From: Desulfocapsa sp.
Lineage (GTDB): Bacteria > Desulfobacterota > Desulfobulbia > Desulfobulbales > Desulfocapsaceae
Assembly (NCBI GenBank): GCA_030635405.1
Contig: DAOVZA010000001.1
Location: forward strand, 1 to 25,396
DNA: 25,396 bases
Direction of reading: 5' to 3'
The notes under the pieces are model-generated. The model saw nothing but the letters and a program-made list of their open reading frames with translations. It did not search any database and was not told the DNA's origin. The stretch's first letter is position 1, and each line of letters opens with the position of its first letter. The position numbers were made by a program, and so were the translations under genes. Positions 7,766-15,842 of this stretch are shown here, piece by piece.

Positions 7766-7818
7766 TAACACCTTTTTAGAATTTGTGTTAAATTAACAGG
7801 TGTTTTAGAAAAGGTCAA
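7766..7818 (-). promoter_or_regulatory. Candidate nikR promoter and NikR operator
   Basis: On the minus strand a TTGACC -35 candidate (7818-7813) is followed after 17 bp by TAATTT (7795-7790). A perfect palindrome, TGTTAA-A-TTAACA on the plus strand (7786-7798), covers the -10. Next to it, TAACAC (7766-7771) and GTGTTA (7785-7790) are perfect inverted arms separated by 13 bp. Spaced inverted repeats are the form of NikR operators in general, and autorepression is expected. The match to a specific NikR consensus for this lineage is not verified. Confidence 0.5.
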
Positions 7819-7872
7819 CCCAGGTGGCAGGTACGAATCGTTTATGGTTTTGGTGAGGTCATTTTGAATAGA

Positions 7873-7901
7873 TTGACTTACAGGTTACTCCTTTGTAGAT
7901 G
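7873..7901 (+). promoter_or_regulatory. Candidate sigma-70 promoter for glpD
   Basis: TTGACT (7873-7878) matches five of six -35 positions. It is followed after 17 bp by TAGATG (7896-7901), a weaker -10. The pair lies about 70 bp upstream of the glpD start, in the divergent gap with nikR. No operator is recognised. Confidence 0.4.
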
Positions 7902-7970
7902 TGTTAGTAAGTATGTAAAAGGTGATGTTATACTTAGCAAAATAACCTTATTATTTAATGGAGAGAGTCC

Positions 7971-9548
7971 ATGAAACGCGAACGAATGCTGGTAAATGTA
8001 AAGGAACAAGCTGGCAAACAATGGGATCTTATTGTTATCGGTGGTGGTGCAACCGGCCTTGGTACTGCACTCGATGCAGCATCCCGTGGGTATAAAACAT
8101 TGCTTTTGGAGCAGTCAGATTTCAGTAAAGGTACGTCGAGTCGTTCCACAAAGCTGGTTCATGGCGGTGTTCGCTATCTCGCTCAGGGGGATATTTCTCT
8201 GGTACTTGAAGCTCTTCATGAAAGAGGGCTTATGCGGCAAAATGCTCCTCATCTGGTTAAGAATCAATCCTTTATTATTCCAAATTACGACTGGTGGGAT
8301 GGACCTTTTTATACAGTGGGCATGAAGGTCTACGATATGATGGCCGGAAAACTTGGCCTTGGCCCCTCTCAATCACTTTCTTCCAATGAAGTTCTGCGTG
8401 CCATACCCAATCTTAAAACAGAAGGTCTTCGTGGTGGTGTAATCTATTATGATGGTCAGTTTGATGATTCCCGGCTGGCAGTAAATATCGCTCAGACCTG
8501 TGCTGAACATGGCGGTGTACTCATAAATTATATGCGTGTAACCGGGCTCACCAAAAATGAGGATGGTATTATTTCAGGTGTGGAGGCTGTGGATCTGGAA
8601 AGTGGTAATACTCATAATCTGCTTGCCAAAAGTGTGGTGAATGCCACTGGAGTATTTGTCGACGATATAATGAAGATGGATGATCCGGATGCACCACCCC
8701 TTGTTAAACCAAGTCAGGGAGTGCATATCATACTGGATAAACAGTTTCTAAAAGGTGATTCTGCCATCATGATCCCAAAGACCTCCGATGGCAGGGTTCT
8801 TTTTGCGGTTCCGTGGCATGACCGGGTTGTGGTTGGAACCACCGATACTCCACTGGATGATTGTTCCCTTGAACCGCGAGCTTTGGAAGAAGAAATTGAA
8901 TTTATTCTCTCAACAGCCAAACAATATCTGACTCGTGAACCGCAGCGTGAGGATATCCTTTCCATATTTGCAGGTCTCAGACCTCTTGCTGCTCCAAAAG
9001 AAGAGGGTGAGAGTACCAGCACCAAGGAGATATCAAGAAGTCATCATCTACGGGTATCACTATCGGGGCTAGTCACCATAACGGGTGGAAAATGGACAAC
9101 CTACCGCAAGATGGCTGAAGATACCGTGGATAAAGCGGCCATGGTGGGAGGACTTAAAACTCAGAAATGCAGAACGGAGGATATGCCAATCCATGGCTGG
9201 CTGGCAAACGTAGATTACAAAGATCCTCTCTACTATTACGGATCGGATGCCGATTACATGCGTGATCATGTGTTGGATCATCCTGAATTGGGTGAACAGC
9301 TACATTCAGGGCTTCCCTATACACGTATTGAGGTCATCTGGTCGGCACGTTATGAAATGGCACGAACGGTTGAAGATATACTGGCAAGACGGCAGAGAGC
9401 TCTTTTTCTTGATGCCAGGGCTGCAATTGAAATGGCTCCCGAAGTAGCTAAAATTCTGGCAAAAGAGCTGGGTAAAGATCAAAACTGGCAGGAGCAGCAG
9501 GTGCAGGAATTCACCGAAATTGCCAGAGGTTATTACTTACACGATTGA
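7971..9548 (+). CDS. glpD: FAD-dependent glycerol-3-phosphate dehydrogenase
   Basis: The 525-residue flavoprotein oxidises sn-glycerol 3-phosphate to dihydroxyacetone phosphate and passes electrons to the membrane quinone pool. The Rossmann FAD motif IVIGGGATGLG lies at about 21-31. The GlpD signatures TSSRSTKLVHGGVRYL and, near the middle, FAGLRPLAAP and TITGGKWTTYRKMAED are all present, and the C-terminal ~130 residues form the usual cap domain. The ATG at 7971 follows GGAGAG at good spacing; an internal Met at codon 6 is a less likely start. No glycerol kinase or facilitator gene is nearby. The stop is followed after one base by the ATG of a hybrid histidine kinase, so the two are almost certainly co-transcribed. 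An anaerobic GlpA-type role is possible, but no glpBC genes accompany it. Confidence 0.92.
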   Translation: MKRERMLVNVKEQAGKQWDLIVIGGGATGLGTALDAASRGYKTLLLEQSDFSKGTSSRSTKLVHGGVRYLAQGDISLVLEALHERGLMRQNAPHLVKNQSFIIPNYDWWDGPFYTVGMKVYDMMAGKLGLGPSQSLSSNEVLRAIPNLKTEGLRGGVIYYDGQFDDSRLAVNIAQTCAEHGGVLINYMRVTGLTKNEDGIISGVEAVDLESGNTHNLLAKSVVNATGVFVDDIMKMDDPDAPPLVKPSQGVHIILDKQFLKGDSAIMIPKTSDGRVLFAVPWHDRVVVGTTDTPLDDCSLEPRALEEEIEFILSTAKQYLTREPQREDILSIFAGLRPLAAPKEEGESTSTKEISRSHHLRVSLSGLVTITGGKWTTYRKMAEDTVDKAAMVGGLKTQKCRTEDMPIHGWLANVDYKDPLYYYGSDADYMRDHVLDHPELGEQLHSGLPYTRIEVIWSARYEMARTVEDILARRQRALFLDARAAIEMAPEVAKILAKELGKDQNWQEQQVQEFTEIARGYYLHD

Positions 9549-9549
9549 C

Positions 9550-11931
9550 ATGCTAACCCAAAGAAATACTGAGGTCATGCCGAAGGAGGTGTCGGCCTTA
9601 AACACCTATTGGCTGATTCACTATTTACAGGAGAATCATCCGGATCTTGATCTGGATAATGCGATAGAACAGATATCGCAAATGTTCCCCTGTTATGTTG
9701 AGAATCTGAAAAGTGGCCAAATCGAGCAGGTTCGTCTGGAACATTTACAGACTCCAAGATACTGGTTCTCTCATAGATTTGTTAAAGCATTTTTCGATGC
9801 TATTCAGGAACATATTCCTGACCCCAGGCTGGGCTACAAGGTGGGTAGTACAATTTACAAAACTCAGCCAATGTTAAAGACTGCCCTTGGTATCCCCTTA
9901 TTGGGTACCCATGGGGTTGCTAGTAAGGTTTCGAAAGAAGCCGCCAAATACAATCGAACCAAACAGTACGCAGTTAAACAGCTTGCCAAGGGGGTTGTGG
10001 ATATAAGGATTACCCATAACCCGGGAATTGTTGTCGGTGAGTTTACCATGCAATGGAATGCCGGCTGTTTTGCTTCCTACGCAAGATTAGCTGGAGCTAC
10101 TGACATAAGCGTTACTCTTCACTGTATTGATGCAGGTCCGGATAATCCTGATGATGACAGGTGTGCTATATGGGATTTTGAACTTCGATTTCAGGAGCCG
10201 GGTCCGCTGGTGCGTATTACTAAAGCAATTTTAAGTAATGTGCCCTGGATTAAGAAACTGATTGAACGCGCAGATGCAGTGGAAAACGATCATCAGGAAC
10301 AGATTTTAGATCGTGATAATATTATCAATAAGCGTACATCCGACCTTGCAACGGCTAATGAAGCAATGAGCAGGGAGATTGCTGAACGAAAACTTGCCGA
10401 AGAAGCATTGCTGCAAAGTCAGTTACAATTGCAGCGATATATCGCTGCAATTGACGATATTGGAATAGGGCTTTGGCTGGTTGATGCGGATTATAAAATT
10501 AGTCTTATGAATCAAACGCTTATTAACTGGTTTGGCAATCATTGCGGCAATAGTTGTCATTTAGTGCTCATGGGGCGGAATACACCCTGTCCTCATTGCC
10601 TCTTGCAGGACGTGATTAACAAAGGAGAAAATGCTCGTTACTGTCCGGCAATTGAAGATGGCAGGATTTTTGAAATCGTGGCAACACCTGTCACTAACAA
10701 TGACGGTACGGTTTCCTCGATGGAAATCATTCGTGATATTACTGAACAAAAGACCCAGGAAGACGAAAGACTACAGACCAGTAAACAGAAGGAACAACTT
10801 ATAAAGCTCACTAGTCTGAAAACCATGGCTGGTGCCGTTGCTCATCGTTTTAATAATGCAATGATGGGCGTACAGGGAAATCTGGAAATTATGAAATCCC
10901 GATTCTCTGTAGATTCCAAGGAATATCAAATGTCTTCTGATGCATTTCAGGCTGCTCAGGGGGCATCTCAGATTGGCTCAATGATGCTCAGTTATGTGGG
11001 GCAGAGGGTGTTGCAACTCGAAGAAATGTCTTTGGTGGATATTGCCAGAGAAAGCGTCAGTGAGTTGGAAAGTAGTTTACAGCCTTCTTTTTCTCTTGAA
11101 TTTATTCCTCCCAAGCATGATCTGTACTGTTCTATGGATCCATCTCAGATACAAAAGGTCTTCCAAAGTATCCTCACTAATGCCAGAGAGTCTTTAGGCG
11201 ATGAATCTGGGATAATTGAAATCAGCTTTGGACTTGAGCATGTGGCAAAGGAGTCATTGCCTCTCTTTTTTCAAGAGGAAAAACACGAAGATGATTGTTT
11301 GTACGCATTTTGTCAGATTAAAGATTCCGGTCATGGGATTAGTCAGGAAAATATTCAGCAAATTTTTGAACCGTTTTATAGCACACGGCTTGTAGGGCGT
11401 GGACTTGGACTTGCTTTAAGTGGTGGAATAATACAAACTCATGGGGGCGCAATAACCATTGAAAGTACAGTTGGGGCGGGATCGACAGTTAGAATATTGT
11501 TGCCATCCATTACCCTTCCCCCACAAAAGTTCACAATTTCTTCTGATAGCAATTCTGTAGCAGCTGTGCCGTTATCCGGTGATGTTCTGCTTGCAGACGA
11601 TGAGCCTATAATATTAATGACTATTCAGCTGATGCTTGAAGATATTGGGTTTACTGTACATACTGCTGTGGATGGCCGGGAGGCTGTGGGCAAGTTCAGG
11701 GAGGAGGGGCGGCAATTTTGTGCTGTTATTTTGGATATCTTGATGCCGGAAATGACAGGTATTGAGGCAATGAAAGAAATTAAAGAGATTGATCCGGATA
11801 TACCAGTTCTTCTTATTAGTGGTTATTCAGAAGATGAGGCTCCTTTTCAGGAGATTACACCCGATGCGTTTATGGTGAAACCTGTTCAACAGTCAGATAT
11901 GAAAAGTAAATTGGAAGATCTTTTGTCGTGA
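9550..11931 (+). CDS. Hybrid sensor histidine kinase: unassigned N-terminal domain, Cys-rich PAS, HisKA-like, HATPase, receiver
   Basis: The 793-residue protein has no membrane helices. Residues ~1-240 are an unassigned sensor region; the stretch GEFTMQWNAGCFASYARLAG and a later Cys (C205) faintly recall V4R/haem-NO-binding-like domains. A coiled coil (~250-292) leads to a PAS domain (~295-400) with four Cys, CGNSC (332-336) and CPHC (347-350). The phospho-acceptor helix carries AHRFNN with H432. The ATPase domain has ILTNARESL, DSGHGI (592-597) and GRGLGLAL (616-623). The receiver (~677-793) has D683-D684, phosphorylation site D729 and K777. I chose ATG 9550, one base after the glpD stop; an in-frame TTG at 9520 lies inside glpD, and ATG 9577 is another option. 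The output partner is unknown. Confidence 0.88.
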   Translation: MLTQRNTEVMPKEVSALNTYWLIHYLQENHPDLDLDNAIEQISQMFPCYVENLKSGQIEQVRLEHLQTPRYWFSHRFVKAFFDAIQEHIPDPRLGYKVGSTIYKTQPMLKTALGIPLLGTHGVASKVSKEAAKYNRTKQYAVKQLAKGVVDIRITHNPGIVVGEFTMQWNAGCFASYARLAGATDISVTLHCIDAGPDNPDDDRCAIWDFELRFQEPGPLVRITKAILSNVPWIKKLIERADAVENDHQEQILDRDNIINKRTSDLATANEAMSREIAERKLAEEALLQSQLQLQRYIAAIDDIGIGLWLVDADYKISLMNQTLINWFGNHCGNSCHLVLMGRNTPCPHCLLQDVINKGENARYCPAIEDGRIFEIVATPVTNNDGTVSSMEIIRDITEQKTQEDERLQTSKQKEQLIKLTSLKTMAGAVAHRFNNAMMGVQGNLEIMKSRFSVDSKEYQMSSDAFQAAQGASQIGSMMLSYVGQRVLQLEEMSLVDIARESVSELESSLQPSFSLEFIPPKHDLYCSMDPSQIQKVFQSILTNARESLGDESGIIEISFGLEHVAKESLPLFFQEEKHEDDCLYAFCQIKDSGHGISQENIQQIFEPFYSTRLVGRGLGLALSGGIIQTHGGAITIESTVGAGSTVRILLPSITLPPQKFTISSDSNSVAAVPLSGDVLLADDEPIILMTIQLMLEDIGFTVHTAVDGREAVGKFREEGRQFCAVILDILMPEMTGIEAMKEIKEIDPDIPVLLISGYSEDEAPFQEITPDAFMVKPVQQSDMKSKLEDLLS

Positions 11932-11991
11932 AAATCAAAAATGATGGAATCTCTGAAATTTACGGATTAAACGATTTATCCAGGCTTTTAA

Positions 11992-12027
11992 TTGACAATA
12001 GAGTTTCAATGAATATACGTTGTATAT
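11992..12027 (+). promoter_or_regulatory. Promoter and candidate operator of the toxin-antitoxin pair
   Basis: A perfect -35 TTGACA (11992-11997) is followed after 16 bp by TATACG (12014-12019). That -10 lies inside a perfect inverted repeat ATATAC-gtt-GTATAT (12013-12027), about 25 bp upstream of the toxin start. A ribbon-helix-helix antitoxin binding there to repress its own operon is the usual arrangement. The pairing of this palindrome with this antitoxin is inferred. Confidence 0.5.
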
Positions 12028-12050
12028 ATAGTTGGTAGGGGCTGTCTAGT

Positions 12051-12308
12051 ATGATCATTTGGGATGATGAGAAAAATCAAAAATTACAAATCGAAAGAGA
12101 TATTTCTTTTGAGCAGATATCAGAGATCATCCTCAGAAAAGGTTATCTTGATATATTAGAAAATCCATCAAGGTCGAACCAGCAAATATTTGTTATAAAA
12201 CTAAACGATTATGTTTATTCGGTGCCATTTGTCATCGATGCTCAATCAAACATTGTTTTGAAAACAGCATATCCCAGTCGGAAACTTAATAAGAAATATA
12301 CGGGGTGA
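12051..12308 (+). CDS. BrnT-like toxin of a type II toxin-antitoxin pair
   Basis: This small 85-residue protein begins MIIWDDEKNQKLQIERDISF, the W-D-x-E-K-N ... ISFEQI layout of BrnT-like/DUF497-related toxins. It ends with VPFVIDAQSNIVLKTAYPSRK, matching the conserved end strand and PSRK motif of the subgroup that pairs with CopG-type antitoxins. BrnT proteins are RelE-fold ribonucleases that block translation; activity here is inferred. TAGGGG lies upstream of the ATG. The toxin-first order and the 4-nt gap to the next gene are typical of the family. Both genes are more AT-rich than their neighbours, which suggests horizontal acquisition. Confidence 0.75.
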   Translation: MIIWDDEKNQKLQIERDISFEQISEIILRKGYLDILENPSRSNQQIFVIKLNDYVYSVPFVIDAQSNIVLKTAYPSRKLNKKYTG

Positions 12309-12312
12309 AATC

Positions 12313-12609
12313 ATGAAATCAAAACTAGATAACTACGAAAAAGATATTGAAAATAATCTTTCTCAATTCAGTCCTGTTGGTAATCAAAAAAAACAGCTTG
12401 TTGAGGATATGATTGACAAGGCTAATACAAAAAAAAGTATAAGTTTACGGCTCAAAGTAAATGATCTGGAGCTACTTAAACATAGAGCTGAGACTGAAGG
12501 TTTACCTTACCAAACGTTATTATCGAGTATAGTCCACAAATTTGTTTCAGATCAGTTGGTAGATAAAAGAAGTATCTTAAAAAGTCTTGAAATCTTAAAA
12601 TCAATGTAG
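12313..12609 (+). CDS. CopG/BrnA-like ribbon-helix-helix antitoxin
   Basis: The 98-residue protein has a charged, probably flexible N-terminal half and a C-terminal ribbon-helix-helix region, KKSISLRLKVNDLELLKHRA followed by EGLPYQTLLSSIVHKFVS. The LPYQTL-SS--HK-VS pattern is characteristic of CopG-like partners of BrnT-like toxins. It should bind and neutralise the upstream toxin and repress the shared promoter. GGGGTG, which overlaps the toxin stop, is its ribosome-binding site. It ends with TAG and lies 33 bp from the convergent aldo/keto reductase gene, with no terminator seen between them. Confidence 0.8.
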   Translation: MKSKLDNYEKDIENNLSQFSPVGNQKKQLVEDMIDKANTKKSISLRLKVNDLELLKHRAETEGLPYQTLLSSIVHKFVSDQLVDKRSILKSLEILKSM

Positions 12610-12642
12610 CAGGTGCTTATCTGCAATTATCTGGACAATCAT

Positions 12643-13647
12643 TTAATTCCAGGCCAGTTTGCTACGCGTATGCCAGTAGTTATCCACCGGTTCAAGTAAT
12701 TCCTGCAATTGCTCAGTGAGTGAATCCTTCCATGTGATCTGCAATGCTCCAAGATTAGATTTCAAATGTTCAACAGTGGCAGCACCGCTTAGGGCCACAT
12801 CAACAAAGGGTTGATTAATAACAGCCGCAAGAGCAAGTGCGTCCACCGTACTGTTCTGCTCTTTTGCTAATTTCTGCAGTAGGTTTATCTGTGGCTGAAA
12901 TTCAACAGCAGTATTCCGTGTGGTGAGGCGTCCATTGGCAAGTCCTTCTTTTATTATAACCCCAAGCCCTGCGTCATGGGCTATCTGAAGAGCTGGTGCC
13001 ACTGATTGTTCCAGTATATTCCAGCTTGCCTGTACCGCAGAAAAGAGCAGAACCCCATCGAACTCAATTTCAAGGGCACGTTCTATGGTCTCTGCTTGTT
13101 GTGTTCCAGTTACCGAAAATCCGATGGATAGACCTTTATCCCGTAACCTGGCCAGTTCTGTCAAGACAGCTGTATTACTAAGCACACCACTATCAAGGGT
13201 GGTTGAGTGAATCTGGTATAAATCAAGTTGTCCACCTAACAGATCACGACTTTCAACTATCTGTCGCTGTAAAACATCAAGGGAATGATCTTTCACTTCA
13301 TGTTGTGTTCCCTTTTCAACATTAACCTGCCAGTTTGCCGTATAGGTGTATCCCCATTTTGAGCCGATGGTGATTTCGCTCTCTGCTATGTTACGTTTTG
13401 AAAGCCAGGAGCATAAAAAATCTTCGGCTTTACCGTAGGACCTCGCCGCATCAAAGTAACGAATTCCAGATTCCCAGGCTGCATCTAAAACATCGTGCGC
13501 CTTTGCCTCCATAATCGCAACATCGTGATTATTCTCAAGGTCATCGCCATGACCAAGGTTGATATATCCAGGACGCCCTAATGCCGCAAGGCCAAGACCC
13601 ATCGGTGTGACTGATAATTGACTGTTTCCCAGTTTGTGAATGCTCAT
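12643..13647 (-). CDS. Aldo/keto reductase
   Basis: The 334-residue NAD(P)H-dependent oxidoreductase has a TIM-barrel layout. The catalytic tetrad can be seen as Asp in RYFDAARSYG, Tyr in the same motif, Lys in GSKWGY and His in YQIHS. The length is normal. It begins MSIHKLGNSQLSVTPMGLGLAALG, the usual beta-hairpin start of aldo/keto reductases, with GGAG about ten bases upstream. The carbonyl substrate cannot be inferred. It is a single gene, divergent from the phn cluster across a 289-bp gap and convergent with the toxin-antitoxin pair. Confidence 0.88.
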   Translation of the reverse strand: MSIHKLGNSQLSVTPMGLGLAALGRPGYINLGHGDDLENNHDVAIMEAKAHDVLDAAWESGIRYFDAARSYGKAEDFLCSWLSKRNIAESEITIGSKWGYTYTANWQVNVEKGTQHEVKDHSLDVLQRQIVESRDLLGGQLDLYQIHSTTLDSGVLSNTAVLTELARLRDKGLSIGFSVTGTQQAETIERALEIEFDGVLLFSAVQASWNILEQSVAPALQIAHDAGLGVIIKEGLANGRLTTRNTAVEFQPQINLLQKLAKEQNSTVDALALAAVINQPFVDVALSGAATVEHLKSNLGALQITWKDSLTEQLQELLEPVDNYWHTRSKLAWN

Positions 13648-13936
13648 TTTTGTATACTCCGTGAAAAGAGGAAATACCTAACTAGCTGTTTGTTCTTTTA
13701 TAAAGAAAAAATCATCGAAAAATAGTGCTGATTTCCGTAACTTAATCCTTGACAGTCCTAGGTACAAACAACTAAAAGTGAAATGACATTATAAATAATA
13801 TATACGTAACGCATTGTGAATGTTTTTTATTATTTTGATCTGTGCGGCAGTACCAGTTGGCGGATAATTCTATTCGATAATTGGCGTATTTATTGTAGGT
13901 TCAGTTACCTTACTCAAACAGGAGAGGTTTGGAAAA

Positions 13937-14959
13937 ATGAAAAAAATTCTGACACTAACATTAGCAGCTTTGTTTATGGCAAATGTTGCTTACGCATCTG
14001 ATAATTGCACAAATCGCGGAACACTCGACGAACGCTATTGTGATGAAAATAAAGATCTTGTAGCCGATACACCAAAAGACGAAAAGAACTGGAAAGATAC
14101 CACAACTCTTGTTTTTACTTCTACTCCGGTTGAAGATCCTGCCGTGTACAAGGACGCCTTTTCTGATTTTCAGAAATATCTCACAAAAGCGACTGGAAAA
14201 AAAGTAATTTACTATACCGTTCAATCAAATGCCGCTGAAGTTGAAGCGATGCGTTCCGGACGTCTTCATATTGCTGGTTTTTCAACTGGACCAACTGGTT
14301 TTGCCGTTAATCTTGCGGGCTATGTACCTATCGCTGTAAAGGGCACCGAGGAGAGCTTTCAGGGCTATAACCTTCTTCTTGTAACCAAAAAAGACAGTGA
14401 CATTAAGAAACTTGAGGATATTAAAGGAAAACGTATCGCTCATACTTCAGCATCGTCAAACTCTGGAAACCTTGCTCCACGCGCACTTTTCCCACAGCAT
14501 GGCATAGTTCCTGACGAAGATTACACCGTTGTATATTCCGGTAAGCATGATCAGTCTATTCTTGGTGTTGCCCATGGCGATTACGATGCAGCTCCAGTTG
14601 CAGGAGATGTATTTAAGCGGATGGCCAAAGCTGGTAGAATCAATGCTGATGATTTTCGTATCGTTTTCACCAGTGTAAAGTTCCCCACCTCATCCTTTGG
14701 TTTGGCGCATAACTTGAACCCTGATCTTGCTAAGAAAATTGTTGATGCTTTTCATTCCTATCGTTTTACTCCAGAAATGCAGGAGACCTTTGGTGGAGCA
14801 GATAGGTTTTTTCCTGTAACATACCAAGAAGACTGGAAGATTATTCGTGATATCGCTGCTTCCACCGGTACCTCTTATAATCAGGCTGGCTTGAAGAAAA
14901 TGGCTGCAAAGGATGCTGCAAAAGCGGCTAAGAAAAAAGCAAAAGCAGCAAAGAAATAA
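13937..14959 (+). CDS. phnD: Phosphonate/phosphite ABC transporter periplasmic binding protein PhnD
   Basis: The 340-residue protein has a signal peptide (1-20, ending VAYA) and a PhnD-type type II periplasmic fold. TPVEDPAVYKDAFSDFQKYL (about 63-82), RSGRLHIAGFSTGPTGFAVN and IAHTSASSNSGNLAPRALF are characteristic of this family, the last being the anion-binding Ser/Thr loop. Near the mature N-terminus is DENKDLVAD (36-44), an Asp/Asn-rich pattern like calcium-binding loops, flanked by C24 and C35. The last ~23 residues are almost only Lys and Ala, an unusual tail for a binding protein. GGAGAGG lies upstream of the ATG. Phosphonate, phosphite or phosphate ester are all possible substrates; no degradation genes nearby resolve this. 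Confidence 0.88.
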   Translation: MKKILTLTLAALFMANVAYASDNCTNRGTLDERYCDENKDLVADTPKDEKNWKDTTTLVFTSTPVEDPAVYKDAFSDFQKYLTKATGKKVIYYTVQSNAAEVEAMRSGRLHIAGFSTGPTGFAVNLAGYVPIAVKGTEESFQGYNLLLVTKKDSDIKKLEDIKGKRIAHTSASSNSGNLAPRALFPQHGIVPDEDYTVVYSGKHDQSILGVAHGDYDAAPVAGDVFKRMAKAGRINADDFRIVFTSVKFPTSSFGLAHNLNPDLAKKIVDAFHSYRFTPEMQETFGGADRFFPVTYQEDWKIIRDIAASTGTSYNQAGLKKMAAKDAAKAAKKKAKAAKK

Positions 14960-15014
14960 AAAAAGGCAAACCTTTTTAAACAACGCCCCATGGTCAGTGA
15001 CTGATTATGGGGTG
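14960..15014 (+). terminator. Two hairpins between phnD and phnC (attenuator or mRNA-stability element)
   Basis: Directly after the phnD stop, AAAAAGG (14960-14966) pairs with CCTTTTT (14971-14977) around a 4-nt loop. Then CGCCCCAT (14984-14991) pairs with ATGGGGTG (15007-15014) with one G-U pair, enclosing TCAGT/ACTGA. The second stem is followed by a T-rich stretch. Such elements often let a binding-protein gene be expressed above its membrane partners. Partial termination is inferred, since phnC, 34 bp later, has no obvious promoter of its own. Confidence 0.5.
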
Positions 15015-15047
15015 ATTCTTATTTCCCTGAGTTATTTTTAAAGCAAC

Positions 15048-15842
15048 ATGATGAGTGAGCAAAATAAATCAAGTGGAACTCAGCCCAAGAGATCACTTAA
15101 AATTGACAATCTGGTGAAGGAGTACGTTCCTGGAAAGCCGATATTAAATGGTATCAGCTTTGAAGTTGAGGGAACAAACTGTGTTGCCATTATCGGGCCA
15201 TCGGGTACAGGGAAAAGTACCTTGATACGGTGCGTTAACAAGTTGATTCCTCCGACTTCCGGTAACGTCTATGTCAGTGGTGAAAACATTACCGAACTCA
15301 ATGGAAAAGAATTGAGAAGAGCCAGGCGTAAGATCGGCATGGTCTTCCAGGAGTTTAATCTGGTGGAACGGCTTTCGGTTATGGAAAATGTTCTTTGTGG
15401 CCGTCTGGGGTCTATTTCTCCCTGGCGGGCATGGCTGAGAAAATATCCTGCTGAAGAGATCAATCGGGCGTTTGAATTGCTTGAGTCCATCGGTTTGCTT
15501 GAATTTGCTCATCAGCGAGCAGACAGTCTCTCAGGAGGTCAACGGCAGCGGGTTGGTATTGCCCGGGCAATTATTCAGAACCCGCATGTATTGTTGGCTG
15601 ATGAGCCGACTTCATCGCTTGATCCAAAAACCAGTGTTGAAATCATGGAACTGCTCGTGGAGCTTTCAGAGACCTACGGAATTCCGTTTATTATCAATAT
15701 TCACGATGTTGAACTGGCCAAACGTTTTACTGATAGAGTTATTGGCCTGTCCCAAGGTGGTATTATTTATGATGGCCCACCCTCTGAGCTCAGCAATGAA
15801 AATCTCAAAGAAATTTACGGTGGAGCAAGTTGGCTGCAGTGA
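15048..15842 (+). CDS. phnC: Phosphonate ABC transporter ATP-binding protein PhnC
   Basis: The 264-residue ABC ATPase has Walker [10 protein letters not shown], a Q-loop in [14 protein letters not shown], the signature [14 protein letters not shown], Walker [14 protein letters not shown] and a switch His in NIHDVELA. The [20 protein letters not shown] stretch is typical of PhnC and separates it from amino-acid transporter ATPases. Two adjacent Met codons (15048 and 15051) can both serve as start, and no strong ribosome-binding site is visible. It energises the two PhnE permeases encoded next. Its end overlaps the start of phnE1 by 13 bases if the TTG start of that gene is used. Confidence 0.92.
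   Translation: MMSEQNKSSGTQPKRSLKIDNLVKEYVPGKPILNGISFEVEGTNCVAIIGPSGTGKSTLIRCVNKLIPPTSGNVYVSGENITELNGKELRRARRKIGMVFQEFNLVERLSVMENVLCGRLGSISPWRAWLRKYPAEEINRAFELLESIGLLEFAHQRADSLSGGQRQRVGIARAIIQNPHVLLADEPTSSLDPKTSVEIMELLVELSETYGIPFIINIHDVELAKRFTDRVIGLSQGGIIYDGPPSELSNENLKEIYGGASWLQ

Noticed and set aside
7772..7970. Cobalamin or nickel-cobalt riboswitch upstream of the nickel operon
   Set aside because: The gap is short and AT-rich and shows no conserved B12-box-like or NiCo-type helical core. Protein-based control by NikR is sufficient.
9520..9549. TTG at 9520 as start of the hybrid kinase
   Set aside because: It would overlap glpD by 29 bases with no suitable ribosome-binding site. ATG at 9550, one base after the glpD stop, fits translational coupling better.
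13749..13770. Consensus -35 TTGACA upstream of phnD
   Set aside because: No acceptable -10 lies 16-18 bp downstream (CTAAAA at best). I also looked for Pho-box repeats in this 289-bp gap and found no convincing tandem CTGTCA-like pair.
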